Assembly (NCBI GenBank): GCA_002897115.2 | Contig: BCIH01000002.1 | Location: 1,228,911-1,252,776 of the forward strand | Origin: Prototheca cutis | Taxonomy: Eukaryota; Chlorophyta; Trebouxiophyceae; Chlorellales; Chlorellaceae | Length of the DNA stretch: 23,866 nucleotides | Direction of reading: 5' to 3' | Part shown: one piece after another, positions 1-10,104 of the stretch | How positions within the stretch are numbered: the first letter of the stretch is position 1 | Layout of the letters: the number at the start of each line of letters is the position of its first letter | Notes under the pieces: generated by a model | What the model saw: only the letters and a program-made list of their open reading frames with translations | Database searches by the model: none | What the model was told of the DNA's origin: nothing | Program-made: the position numbers and the translations under genes

Positions 1-21
1 GGGGGGGGGGGGGGGGGGGGG
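1..21. repeat. G homopolymer at the window edge
   Basis: The first 21 bases are all G. Another run of 11 G ends the window (23856-23866). A contig that starts and stops in G runs suggests the assembly broke at homopolymers. It is more likely a technical boundary than a biological one. Confidence 0.8.
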
Positions 22-115
22 CTGTGGGAACTCGTGTCGGCTGTAGATGCTACGCTGCCAGGATCCCCCGACAGCCGGAGCACGGGCTTGTGGCGAGTCT
101 TGTGCTTGATGGATT

Positions 116-1918
116 GTGGGATGGGGACAACGGTCAGAAAGCCCGACACGGCACCCTGATGGTGCCTGCCCATCAATTCCTTCAACCACAGGTGTCATCG
201 ATGAGGTGACGCTGCGGAGGAATGGGGCGCTGACGTGTCCCGTTCGAACGGTGGCCGTGTTTACAGCAGTGGTGGACTACAGGCAGGTGGAATGCATGGA
301 CCCCGAGACGCTGTTGGCGGTGCTGGAAGGGCAGACGCGGGACTCGCCCGTGCTTTCGCGGTTCAACGACGTGAACAGCATGGAGGTTCTGCGCAGCTCC
401 GTGTCCGCTGGCGTGCTCCCTGCTGTTGCGAAGACTGTCAAGCGCAGCGGTGGCACTGTCGTCGAGTTCGAGCAGGTTTCTGGGACGGGGCGGGACCGCG
501 CTGCGCCGGGGACGATCCCGTGGCGTCCCCTGCTCTGGGCACAATTCAAAGACAGCTTTGAGGCTCCTACAGGCCAGTTTCAGCCCTTGGAGCACAGCCT
601 GAACTGTGTGAGGAGCAACCACTGGCAGTCGGGCCCGCGGCCGATGACACGGCTAGCGATGGCACTGTGTGGCAGGCAGGAGGGCACCAGCACTTCTGGC
701 AGCGACCACGACCGGATGACCCCCAGCAATGATGTGCCTCGAGGTCCCAGCGGGCCCCGTCCCGTTGCACGAGGCATCCCCGTGTACCTGGATGTGTTTG
801 CCCAGCGGGAGGCACTGCTGCAGGTCGTGATGCAGCCCCGGGACGTCGCCTGGGGTGACGCCCAGGCAGCGGAAGCCGAGCAAGGCGGCGCAGTGGAGGG
901 CCGGGAAGGCGTCGAGGCCACAGCTCCAGGCGGGCAACGTGCGGCGCAGGGGCCGGGCGACGACCGGGAAGAGGAATTGCCTCAGGCCCAAGCGCGTGAT
1001 CACGACTGGGAGATGCCTCAAACTGAGGGAGACGACCCCGGGGAGCGAGTGCCTGAGGCACAGGGAGGCAATCCCGACTTGCATGGGCCACGGACCGAAG
1101 GAGACGACGATGATCAATATGAAGAATGGCCTGAGCCGGGGGACGCAGTTTCGGACATGGATGCCAGCGAGTCGCTTGGCGAATCCGACAGCATGGAGGG
1201 CTCCAATGGCGGATGGACGGGGAGCGAAGGCGACGAGGATGTGGAAGGGGAGGGTTGGACGGATACCGAGGACGATGAGATCCCGTTGCCACAGCGCGTC
1301 TCGGGCCTCTCCATTCTGACGCAACTGCAGCGGTGGAGTAACGAGGGTATGCGCGATGACGACGCCCGGGACCTGCTCAACGAGTTTCTGCTGCCAGCGC
1401 ATGCACTGCCCCCACCCTCCAGGTGCAGAGGTTACTGCAATACGCGTGTGTGTGTGTGTGTGTGTTTGGGGTGGGGGTGGGGGGGCAATTTGAGTTGCTG
1501 GGGCCGATTCTGAAGATGTGGTTCGTTTGGCCCGAGATATCTTTGGGATATGCATGCGACGAGACACTGACCCCGCCTCACTTCCTGGTTTGCCACCAAC
1601 CTGCCGTGAACCATGCCAGGCTTGACATCCAGCTCACCCAGCCCGTGTGTGCCAACGCCGTGCTGATCAAGCTGATAGACCAGCAAAACCTGATGGAGGA
1701 GATGGCNGATAACCATGACTGGCCAAACATTGATATGGCGTTTGTGGGATTCAAGGGCAAGTTTGTGAGACTGCCACCGGGTGTGGTGCCTCGATGACGC
1801 ATGGCTTCAGGGAGGGGTGAGAGTAGGTGAATTTCATGCTGCGCTGGGGTGCACCGTATACATGTCGCTTCCATGCACCGCCACAGGTCCTCTGTTCCCT
1901 GGAAACAGCCATGTCTGA
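116..1918 (+). CDS. Acidic protein of unknown function with a possible beta-sandwich C-terminus (5' end unresolved)
   Basis: I do not recognise this gene. The last three exons are supported by splice signals and phase. One ends at 1422 (CAG then GTGCAG), the next is 1620-1780, and the last is 1887-1918, ending in TGA at 1916. The joins are phase 2 and phase 1 and read through cleanly. The large exon encodes a very acidic, Glu/Asp/Gly-rich stretch (about 960-1290), then an amphipathic helical part. The 1620-1780 exon carries AVLIKLIDQQNLMEE and NIDMAFVGFKG, which resemble the closing strands of galactose-binding-like (DOC-type) beta-sandwiches; that is only an impression. Upstream, a reading frame through MDPETLLAVLEG at about 296 is open, but further introns are likely between 480 and 780, so the start is unknown and may lie outside the window. 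Base 1707 is N. The start given is only where the open frame begins. Confidence 0.5.
1446..1485. repeat. (GT)10 microsatellite and G-rich tract inside an intron
   Basis: Ten GT units (1446-1465) are followed by a G-rich tract to about 1485. Both lie in the intron 1423-1619 of the acidic-protein gene. Read as coding, they would give an implausible alternating Cys-Val stretch, which supports the intron. Confidence 0.85.
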
Positions 1919-2498
1919 CGACAATGCCCTGTCTGCCCTCACTGGACCACTAGCCCATTCATTTGACAAAACGTCTTGTGTGGCTTTGAAAATTCCGCGA
2001 ATGCAGAGACGACATCGTCCCACAGGGTGGTGGGTGTCGCGCGATCCAACCTTTTTTGCTGGACGCACACGTGCGTGGGATTGCGGGGCCCCTGGGGCCT
2101 TGACAAAACCAAAAACGCTCAGGCCCAACCCATAAGGAAATCACGTTCATCCCATCCGATCTACTTCGTTCTATCCAAGTCGGGGAGTTCACAAAAGTGA
2201 GTGGGTATGCGCACGCCAGCGGGAGGTTACGGGGCCAGGGTGTGCGATCGCGTGCCCTTGGATTGGGTGGCTCGCCCACGATGGCCAGTTTCGGGTGCAT
2301 ACCTAGCAGTACTGTGATGAAATGACATGTTGATGAATCGTGCCTGATACCTGGGGCCCGGATGCTTGCTGTCGGGGGGATGTTGTTTTGTAAGGGTTAA
2401 CGGCGTCGACCACGGCCGGCCAGGGCATGGGCCCAGACCCTGCACCCACCACGCCAGCAACACCCCCAATCCGGCTCCCCTCCCCCAGAGCAGACGCC
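1919..2498. other. Intergenic region between the acidic-protein gene and PGK
   Basis: This 580 bp stretch holds the 3' flank of the first gene and the 5' flank of PGK. No conserved protein can be read here. A pyrimidine-rich tract ending in CAG (about 2468-2487) just before the PGK start looks like a 3' splice site. An upstream PGK exon, either 5' UTR or transit peptide, may therefore be hidden here, but I could not identify one with matching phase. Confidence 0.4.
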
Positions 2499-4960
2499 AT
2501 GGGGCGCAAGCGCAACGTCTCCGATCTGTCAGAGGCTGACCTCAAGGGCAAGACCGTCTTTGTGCGTGCCGACCTGAACGTGCCCCAAGACAAGGCCACC
2601 GGCAAGATCACCGATGATACCCGCATCCGTGCCAGCCTGCCCACCATCCAGTACCTGATCAAGAATGGCGCCAAGGTCGTCCTCTCCTCCCACCTGGTGC
2701 GTGCATGGGAATGTGGGTTTGCGGAGAGAGAGGGAGTTGAACATGTCTTTGGGATTGAGTGGATGCGTGCCACAAGGCGCAGCACCGGCAATCGCGCGGA
2801 TGATCTTTCCCTCATTGCTGGCTGTTTGGCCAATCAAGTGCCAACACATCATGGCATCAAATACCCCCCTTCCCCTCGCAGGGCCGGCCCAAGGGTCCCG
2901 ACCCAAAGACCAGCCTGAAGCCCGTGGCGGAGCGCCTGTCGGAGCTGCTGGGCCAGCCCGTCTCTCTGGCTGCCGACGCCATTGGCGCCGACACCAAGGC
3001 CGAGATCAAGGCGCTCACGGACGGCCAGGTCCTGCTGCTGGAGAACGTGCGCTGGCACAAGGAGGAGGAGAAGAACGACGAGGCCTTTGCGCGCGAGCTG
3101 GCCGAGGGCTCCGACGTCTACGTCAACGACGCCTTTGGCACCGCCCACCGCGCGCATGCCAGCACGGAGGGCGTGTCCAAGTTCCTCAAGCCGCGCGTGG
3201 CGGGCTTCCTGCTGCAGAAGGAGTTGGACTTTTTAGATGGGGCTGTCGAAGATCCCAAGCGCCCGTTCGTGGCGATCGTTGGGGGTTCCAAGGTCTCCTC
3301 CAAGATTGGCGTCATCGAGAGCCTGCTGCAAAAGGTGGACCGCCTCATCCTCGGGTGAGCCGGGATTCTGACTGGGTGGGGAGAAGGCTGGGGTTTGTGG
3401 TGGCACTTGTGTTGGTCGCTGTTGGGCCGCTTGGCCCCTCCTTTGAGTATGGTCCGGCAGATGGCATGAGAATGCATGCGGGCACCTTGTCTTCCTTGGA
3501 CGCAAGGCATGACCTCCCTGCTCTCCAGGCACATCCCGGCTCTGGCCCTGTCACGGCTGTCTCGTATAAACTCCAGCTCTCAAACAAGCGTGCACCCTTC
3601 TCCCCCCGTCTTCCCCGCAGTGGTGGCATGATCTTCACCTTTTACCGTGCCCAGGGTTACTCCACCGGCGCCTCCCTCGTGGAGGAGGACAAGATCGAGC
3701 TGGCCAAGCAGCTGATTGAGTCTGCCAAGGTACCGGGGTGTTGGGACTCGTGGTATGGGAGTCCATGGCTGGTGACATGCTATCGCATGGGTGCGACGAA
3801 CGGCGTTGTGATGGTGCATTCCTCAAGAGCGCCCGTACCCTTGTGCGTGGCATTCGAGGGTCGCTCCAGTCTGGTCCCTGGCACTGAGTATTCGCGCCAC
3901 ACTGCAACGATGTGCTTGCAGGCCAAGGGCGTGGACCTCATCCTGCCCAAGGACGTCGTGGTGGCCGACAAGTTTGCCGCCGACGCCGACTCCAAGGTCG
4001 TTCCCATCGACAGCATCCCCGAGGGCTGGATGGTGCGTCTTGAGTGTGGTGTGTGGAGCTTTGTTGTTCCAGGGCTCTTAGTGCAAGGGGGTTGCCGGAC
4101 TGGGATGGATGCTGCGCCCCCGTTGGGGGGGGGGGGGGCGGGGGGGGGGGGGGGGGGGAGGGCGCGGCTACTGACAGACGTGTGCCATGTCCTTGGCAGT
4201 GCCGAACTCTGCATGACAGTGGCTGTGTGCATCCAACAAAACTGATCCACTCATATGTAAAACCATGCATCTCCCAATCCTCAGGGTCTGGACGTTGGTC
4301 CCGAGGCTTCGGAGCAGGTTGCCGCCGCCCTCGCTGACGCCAAGACCATCTTGTGGAACGGCCCTCTGGGCGTGTTTGAGTTTCCCAAGTTTGCCGAGGG
4401 CACCAACAAGGTCGCGCACCTGCTGGCCAAGCTGACCCAGGAGAATGGTGTGTGTGTGTGTGTGTGTGTGTGTTTGTGCCTTTTTGGGGGGGGGGGGGAT
4501 GTTGTGTTTGTGGAGGGAGAGCGGACGTTTTTGTGGGCGGCACCGGTTGGATAGGTGGTTTGGGGATCGATGGGCGTTTGCATGTTGAGCCGGCTGGCGA
4601 TGCATGAAATGTCCAGCTTCTTTGCCCATGTATGCTTGCCGCCATCGGATAGACCCTTGTCTCCCTGCATGCGCCGACCCTGCAGGCGCCATTTCCATCA
4701 TCGGCGGCGGGGACTCGGTGGCCGCCGTGGAGGCCGCGGGGGTGGCGGACAAGGTGTCGCACATCTCCACCGGTGGCGGCGCCTCCCTGGAGCTGCTGGA
4801 GGGCAAGGTCCTGCCTGGTAAGTGAGGGCAGTGTTCGGATGGATGGAGCGGCATGACCTGGCCAGGAGGGACACTCTCCTGATGGTTTTCCCCTCCCGCA
4901 ACTGACGCCGCAACGGTCGCAATCCCTTTTGCAGGTGTGGCCGCTCTGGATGATGCTTGA
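2499..4960 (+). CDS. PGK: Phosphoglycerate kinase (7 exons)
   Basis: It catalyses 1,3-bisphosphoglycerate + ADP to/from 3-phosphoglycerate + ATP, in glycolysis or, in the plastid, the reverse in the Calvin cycle. Exons: 2499-2696, 2882-3354, 3621-3729, 3922-4032, 4285-4447, 4686-4817, 4935-4960. All introns are GT-AG and all phases match, giving 403 residues, the normal length of a mature PGK. Family motifs visible are RADLNVP (23-29), GRPKG at the exon 1/2 join, [28 protein letters not shown], the [10 protein letters not shown] segment, the nucleotide loop [10 protein letters not shown] and [16 protein letters not shown]. The sequence is of the green-lineage type shared by plastid and plant cytosolic isoforms, so the motifs do not settle location. 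The ATG at 2499 gives a mature-length protein, but the splice-like tract just upstream leaves room for a transit-peptide exon. Confidence 0.96.
4125..4158. repeat. Long G tract in PGK intron 4
   Basis: Fourteen G, one C, then nineteen G, inside the intron 4033-4284 of PGK. The exact length is doubtful, as homopolymers are read poorly. On the sense strand it could form a G-quadruplex. Confidence 0.8.
4448..4498. repeat. (GT)13 microsatellite on the PGK intron 5 donor, plus G13
   Basis: Thirteen GT units (4448-4473) begin at the first base of PGK intron 5, so the splice donor is the first repeat unit. A run of 13 G follows at 4486-4498. Changes in repeat number leave a usable GT at the exon border. 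Confidence 0.85.
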
Positions 4961-5372
4961 TCGCCGTTCACAGTCTTTTGTTAAAGAAAGCAGGTCGTGG
5001 GATTGAAACCCTTTTTTGTGTGAACACCCAAGCGCAACGCCAGTTTTGAGAAGCAATTGGCCAAATTCGAGAATGCTGCTCCTCGAATTGCGTGGATAGG
5101 CAGTCTACGACTCGCCCATAGCACAGGGTAGAGTTGAGGACCGATCACGAGCTGCATCTGCCGGATCGCTTTTTCCGAGCGAAATCAGCTGTCGCGCACC
5201 CAGAAGCCCACGCGTCCACGACGACCTCGAATCGTGTCGTTTCAACGAAGCAGACCCGGCTCAGATGCTTGATGCTGTCGTGACAAAATGATGCACATGG
5301 TGATCATCCGAGACTGGACCCTATCCAGGCCGACGTTCGCGCACATGGGCCACCAGTAGCCCACTGGGCCGG
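4961..5372. other. Intergenic region between PGK and the acetyltransferase gene
   Basis: About 410 bp of 3' flank of PGK and 5' flank of the next gene on the same strand. I see no conserved reading frame, RNA gene or clear TATA box. Confidence 0.4.
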
Positions 5373-6596
5373 ATGACCCTTGCAGGCGATGTCCACATCC
5401 GGTAAGCGGGCGGGCCAGAGCGCTATTACGCCGTTGTCCGAGCCTCCCACGTGTTTTGCCGCCAATCCCCTCGCGATTTGCCACACGCAACCAGCCTTCC
5501 AACAATCCCAGGCCTCCCTTCCCCGCCGAACTGGTCCAGCTCCGTGCGCTGCACGACGCATGCTTCCCCCTGCGCTACGAGCGCACTTTCTTCCAGAACG
5601 CTGTGCGCGGCAGGGACGGCCTGCTGTCCTGGGCCGCCTTCGCGCCGGCTGTCGATGGCGGGGATGCAGAGGCCGGCGGCGGCGAGCGCCTGGTCGGCGT
5701 TCTCATTGCCCGCATCCACTGGCTGTCGGGCCTAGACCCGGGTGAAGCAGACGCGCTGCTGCCCTGCGTGGTGGGGTCGCCTGCCGGCGATCCGCCCTCC
5801 CTGTACATCTTGACACTGGGCGTGCACGCGGTGGGTGTGGGGTGGCGGTACGGCACAGTGGGACTTTGTACCATGGCAAGGGTTTTCCGTGCGACGGTGG
5901 GTGTTTGACAGCTAGGGGACAGGTGTCCAGTCGGTGCACAATTGGTCCTATGGCCGGCCGCACACCCACACAGTTTTACCCTGGCAAACGCATGCAGGCA
6001 TGGAGGCGAAAGGGAGTTGCGCGGAAGCTGCTGTCCTGCCTGCTCCAGCATGCCACGGCCTATGGCATCGGCTGCATTTACCTGCACACCATGCGAAGCA
6101 ACACTGCTGCCAGGCAGTTTTACGCAGCCGAAGGGTTTGAACGCAGGGCCATCATCAAGAATTACTACGTCATCAGGTTGGCACAGGAGGAGGTTGTGGG
6201 GTGTGCTTGCAAGCCGAGCACATCCTTCCAGTGCCTGCCATCTGAGGGCATGCCCACCAGGAAGCTGCAGCCCTGTCGGCACTGTGCCTCGAGCCTTTGT
6301 CGGCCCTCCAATTGACACTTTCCCGCAGGCGTGGGTTCTGGAGGTGGAGCGAGAGACACGACGCGGTGCTGCTCGCGATGTGCCTGACGGAGATCATGAG
6401 GGAATCAGGGCCCCCCACTGCTCTGGACAGTGCAGCAGAGACGAGGGTCACCTCGGCTGCAGGGCAATGGATGGGCCCCCCGCACCATCGGCCCCTCTTG
6501 GTCTCCGTTGTCCAGGGCTTGGCCCGCATGGCCGGGGTCTCTCCAGCCACCCTCACACGCTGGCTGCGCGCGGCATTTACCCGGAACCGGGCATAG
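5373..6596 (+). CDS. NAA60: GNAT N-terminal acetyltransferase, NAA60 (NatF) type
   Basis: It is predicted to transfer acetyl from acetyl-CoA to the N-terminus of proteins. In the known family NatF acts on membrane proteins at the Golgi or, in plants, the plasma membrane. Exons: 5373-5401, 5512-5830, 5998-6176, 6329-6596 (264 residues), phases consistent. The 29-nt first exon was chosen because it supplies VHIR in front of PPFPAELVQL, matching the family start (YRP...LE.IH...FP). The wording then follows plant NAA60: FPLRYERTFFQN, SWAAF, LYILTLGV, the acetyl-CoA loop RRKGVARKLL (119-128), IYLHTMRSNTAARQFYAAEGF and NYYVI. The last exon gives a tail longer than I recall for the family, ending in a helical stretch (VVQGLARMAGVSPATLTRWL) that could hold the membrane, as the NAA60 C-terminus is known to do. 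Loop 2 contains a short acidic/Gly insert. Family call strong; subfamily fairly sure. Confidence 0.88.
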
Positions 6597-6782
6597 AAGA
6601 ACTGGAGATAGAACCCTGGATGGGATTACCTAAAGAATGTGCTACCCTTGCGCAAGGCTCCCGCCGACCTCTCCCTCCCCGCTTCCACACCCCAAACACC
6701 CGCCCTGCCCGCTTGCAAGGAGTTGCATTCTTCTGATCTTGCAAAACTGCTTTGGGACATCGTAAGCTTGGCATGCAGGTGG

Positions 6783-7518
6783 TCACGCCTTGCCGACAAG
6801 CGCTTCCAGCTGCTTGCTGATCTCAGCCGCGGGCAGCCCATCGATGTTCACAGCCTTCTCCACGTTGCGGTCTGCGCGGGATGTCCAAGATTGCAAGCAA
6901 TCGGCATGCATACCAGCCACATGTGCAACAATGGCAAACGCAAGCTGATCTTCGCCCGAAGCAGGGCACATCGCAGCCCACCACCACCCGCCCAAGAGTA
7001 CGCACCAAACCGGGCTATGAGCTTGGCCTCAATGCCAGACGCCTCGCGAACCAGGATGGGAAGCTCGGGGTTAGCAGTCTTCATTGCCTTGTAGTTCTTG
7101 ACCACAAACTCCCTGCAGCATCATAATGGTGGCCATTATCTTGCAGATCGTTTTCTCCCAATGCTCAGTGAGCAAGTAACGAAAATCCTTGCACCAGCGC
7201 CCGATCATGGCTGGCCCCACACGGCGGCGGGAGCGAGCAGGGCGCCGTGAATGGGACCACCTTCAGCTGCCCAGACACAAGAGGCAACGCGCACCTAGCA
7301 CCCTCGCTCTTGGCACCCGTCTGGCACAGGTTGATCCTACAGGAATTGGGAAGCGGTGGGTTGCTGTGCGAGAGTCACGGGCCCAAGGGCAGGCCGATAT
7401 GCCGGGGCCCCACGGCCCGGGCCTTTCGCCAAAGTGCAGCACCCTTTCGTAGCAATGAATAAGAACGCAAATACCTCAGCTCGCAGAGGCTCTTGTTTAG
7501 CAGGCCCTTCCAGGACAT
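6783..7518 (-). CDS. NDUFA2: NADH:ubiquinone oxidoreductase subunit NDUFA2 (B8), 4 exons
   Basis: A small thioredoxin-fold accessory subunit of mitochondrial complex I, on the matrix arm. Exons on the minus strand: 7518-7475, 7336-7295, 7112-7006, 6871-6783. All are GT-AG with phases 2, 2 and 1 that join exactly, giving 93 residues, close to the usual 95-100. Readable pieces in order are MSWKGLLNKSLCELR, INLCQTGAKSEGAR, EFVVKNYKAMKTANPELPIL, VREASGIEAKLIARF and VEKAVNIDGLPAAEISKQLE. They line up with plant B8 proteins (VKNYKDLK...LPILIRE.SG...ARYD.G.E..VNLDGL). The first exon has only 44 nt and the second 42 nt. The gene is convergent with NAA60 (186 bp between stops) and divergent from RPC9. 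Confidence 0.93.
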
Positions 7519-7968
7519 CGTATCGCTGTATGACACACCAAGCCGGGGGGCACTTCCGTCCGCTGACGGCGTTCACAGCTCCTCTTGATGGCCACCAGAC
7601 ACGCGTATGACACTATAAATATTGCTCTAAAGGATTGGTGTGCTGGGTGGGCGTTTGTGTGCTCCGGTCCTGGCCCGGCACCGGTGAGTTTGCTCCTTGC
7701 AGAGGGGATGTCATCCCCTTCGAGCGAGCGCGCGAGGGCGATGGGGTCCGTTTCGATGGCTCACCCCCTCAGACACAGGTGTCGCACGGCGTTCAAACAG
7801 GATGCCCAGGCGACTCCCTGCAGAGCAACGCATTTGAAAACCATCGTGTCACTAGCATGATTTGCACAACGCGCAGAGGCTGCAGAGAGTTGAGCGGCGG
7901 TTTAAACCGGTGTAACAACCGAAGGGCCACCATCTTGTAACTCGAACTGGGGAGCTTGCCAGACCTGC
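7519..7968. promoter_or_regulatory. Shared upstream region between NDUFA2 and RPC9, with a TATA-like site
   Basis: The two start codons lie back to back 450 bp apart, so both promoters must be here or in UTR introns. TATAAATA at 7614-7621 is the only clear TATA-like sequence. It is 96 bp from the NDUFA2 start (reading TATTTATA on that strand) and about 350 bp from the RPC9 start. No conserved protein is visible between the genes. Assignment to either gene is inference. Confidence 0.4.
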
Positions 7969-8773
7969 ATGAAGATGTAAGCCGGTGTGCCATGCCTGCG
8001 CCGAGCTCATCATGACGCCCTCGGATCCATGCATTGACTAAACAGGACGTTCCGCTGCCCTGCAGTGTGGACAGCGACGGTGGCTTGCTGAGCAACGTTG
8101 AGGTGCTCGAGGTTCTCAGGGATCGCCAGGCCGACAAGCAAGCGGTCATCAGCAAGGCGCTTCCATCTGAAATCAAGGTTGACAGTGGTACATTTGGTGC
8201 AGGCATGCCGAGCATGAGGCCTGGGGCCTGTGGTAGGGAGTTGGCAGTTGCCCATCCCAGCATGCCCGGACTGATTCCCTTCACCCACAGGCATACCAGC
8301 ACCTGCGCGAGCAGACGCCTTGCACCAAGTCTGTGGACGAGCTCCAAGGCTTTTTGGAAGCCATCAAGGTGCGTGGAACAGTGGAGACGCAGTGACATCG
8401 CCTGATTATGGGCCTGCTGGCTGATGCACCCAGGTTCCCATCCGAGGCAGACCCATCTCCATACAACGCTGCTCCATCAACCATTTCTTCCACCATCCGC
8501 AGCCATTTGGGCTGTCCAAGCTCGAGAAGCTCCACCTGTTGAACCATTGCCCCCAGACGCCCCTTGAATTGTTCCAGGTGAGTTGGGGAACCTTGGACTA
8601 GTTAGACGGGCTCGCATGTGCCTGTTAGTAATGTGGAACCGACCTTGCCATTGTGGCAAACAGCATTCCCTCGCACGTCTTTGCAGTGCGTGCACGACTG
8701 TGACACACGGCTGCCTGAGGAGGACCAGGATCGGCTGATCCAGCTGGTGACAGAGCACCTCCTAAGCGCCTGA
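7969..8773 (+). CDS. RPC9: RNA polymerase III subunit RPC9 (CRCP/RPC17 family), 5 exons
   Basis: RPC9 pairs with RPC8 to form the stalk of RNA polymerase III (the Rpb4-like partner), which transcribes tRNA and 5S rRNA genes in the nucleus. Exons: 7969-7976, 8066-8177, 8291-8368, 8503-8577, 8687-8773, GT-AG with matching phase, 119 residues. Family features in order are LLSNVEVLEVL near the N-terminus (human LLSNYEVFQLL), YQHLREQTPC, ELQGFLEAIK, LSKLEKLHLLNHCPQTPLEL (human LTKAEKLQLLNHRPVTAVEI) and a final acidic helix, RLPEEDQDRLIQLVTEHLLS. The first exon is only 8 nt (ATG plus 5 bases, then GTAAGC). It is needed because the next exon has no ATG before the conserved start. PSF3 begins 130 bp after the stop on the same strand. 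Confidence 0.92.
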
Positions 8774-8903
8774 GGCTGTTGCTGTTGAGGTGGTCGCCTA
8801 GGCGGTCGTTGAGGCGGTCCGTAGCAACTGCAGCGGCGGGTTTGGGAGCCTGTCAGAGGCGCGACGGCACCAAGGACGTGGCCTTTTCCTCGTCGACAGC
8901 ACA

Positions 8904-9682
8904 ATGAGGGATTACTACTCTGCCCCTGCCATCTGTGCGGAGCAGACACAGGTTCGGGTTCGGCTGGAGTCTGGGTGCACGGGGGTAGGAACGGCCATCG
9001 ACCCGTCGGCCGACGGCGCGGACCTCGGCCCCGGCACCTCGCTGGACGTGCCGCTGTGGCTGGCGGCTGCGCTGGCGGGCCGTGGCATGGCCGGCATTGA
9101 GCTGCCCGTGTACTACGGACCACGCATGCGGCGCAAGCTGCGCGCGGGTGCCGCCTGCGAGGACCTGCGCGTGCGCTGCCCTTACTACTACACCGTCGCA
9201 CGCCAGCTGCACGAGGTCATGGCCCGCCTTCGCTCCGCCGACGAGGCCTTTCCTGACTTTATCCTGGCCACTCTACGAACGAGATACAAGGTATTCTTGT
9301 TGAGGAGTTGCTGGTTGTCATGGGGATGTGTGCATGGGTGTGTCTGAAAGGGGAGGAAACAGCGGATGGCGAGTGCGTCGCGGTAACTACTTACGATTGA
9401 GGTGGAACCCCCCACGGCAACTTCTACCAGGATCTGCTGTCACGGGCACCCACGATCGACAATAATGTGGAGGCATCGGCGCTGCAGGCACGCCTGTCTC
9501 AGGAGGAGCTGACGCTGTTCACCGCGGCGGCCGAGGCGGCTGCGCGGCACGACGGCTGGCGAGCAGGCGCAGAGTCGAGTGCGGCACGGTTGGCCCGCGC
9601 TGCGTCTCTCAAACGCAAATGGTCTGCAAGCCAGGAGAACCAGGCCCCCAACGTCGAAGGCGGCGATGGTGACAGTCGATGA
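8904..9682 (+). CDS. PSF3: GINS complex subunit PSF3 (2 exons)
   Basis: PSF3 is one of four GINS subunits, part of the CMG (Cdc45-MCM-GINS) replicative helicase in the nucleus. Exons 8904-9290 and 9431-9682, joined in phase 0, give 212 residues (human 216). Visible family features are the N-terminal YYSAPAICAEQTQVRVRLESG (family pattern YYdiddIlaeqt.Vp), LDVPLWLAAAL, IELPVYYGPRMRRKL, DLRVRCPYYYTVARQLHEV, a helix ending LRTRYKVF-like at the exon border, and a C-terminal half with LDxxE-type helices ending in SLKRKW, like the family's KKRKF end. The first ATG after an upstream gap starts just ahead of the conserved YY, which supports the start chosen. Confidence 0.88.
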
Positions 9683-10104
9683 GGGAATGGACCAGCTCAG
9701 GGTTCGACCATTTGTCTTGCCCTGGCCTTTGGGATGTGAGCGGAGGGAACCCTTTCCCGAATGGTGCTCCATTCGCGAAGAAGGAGCAACCCCTGGCAGC
9801 CAAGCACCGCGGTGCTCGCGAGTCCAGCAGTTTGCAGAAGAACCAATCTGTTACCGATCGCAGCCACTAACAAGTAGCTCCCTGCAATGCCGTGTCGTGT
9901 ACAATACCACGACGGCATGAGAGAGGGGCTGGCGGGAATCACGGTTCGGCAGGATCACCAGAGTGGGTCGGCCAGGGGTTGCCCTGTCTGCAAACAGCAG
10001 CTGCATGGCAGCCACCATCGGCATGGGGGAATCCAGCGTTGCAATGCAAACGACGACGGTGAGCTGTCGCCTTGTCCATGGGCACTCGCATACGCCAGCG
10101 CCCC
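9683..10104. other. Intergenic region between convergent PSF3 and FAM32A-like genes
   Basis: About 420 bp of 3' flanks from both sides. I see no gene or structured RNA in it. Confidence 0.4.

Noticed and set aside
653..1567. Long antisense open frame opposite the acidic-protein gene
   Set aside because: It is the complement of a GC-rich coding exon, has no family resemblance, and runs through the GT repeat as a Thr-His string.
1423..1619. Coding read-through with alternating Cys-Val then Gly
   Set aside because: It is the translation of a GT microsatellite and a G tract. The flanking GT-AG sites join in phase, so this is an intron.
1915..2135. Possible exon with MSDDNALSALTGPL-like start
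   Set aside because: It has an ATG but no conserved sequence. The frame taken by the 1887-1918 exon of the first gene ends there by phase-matched splicing.
3938..5056. Long minus-strand frame with Pro- and Thr-His-rich stretches across PGK
   Set aside because: It is antisense to PGK exons and to intron homopolymers. PGK on the + strand explains the conserved sequence.
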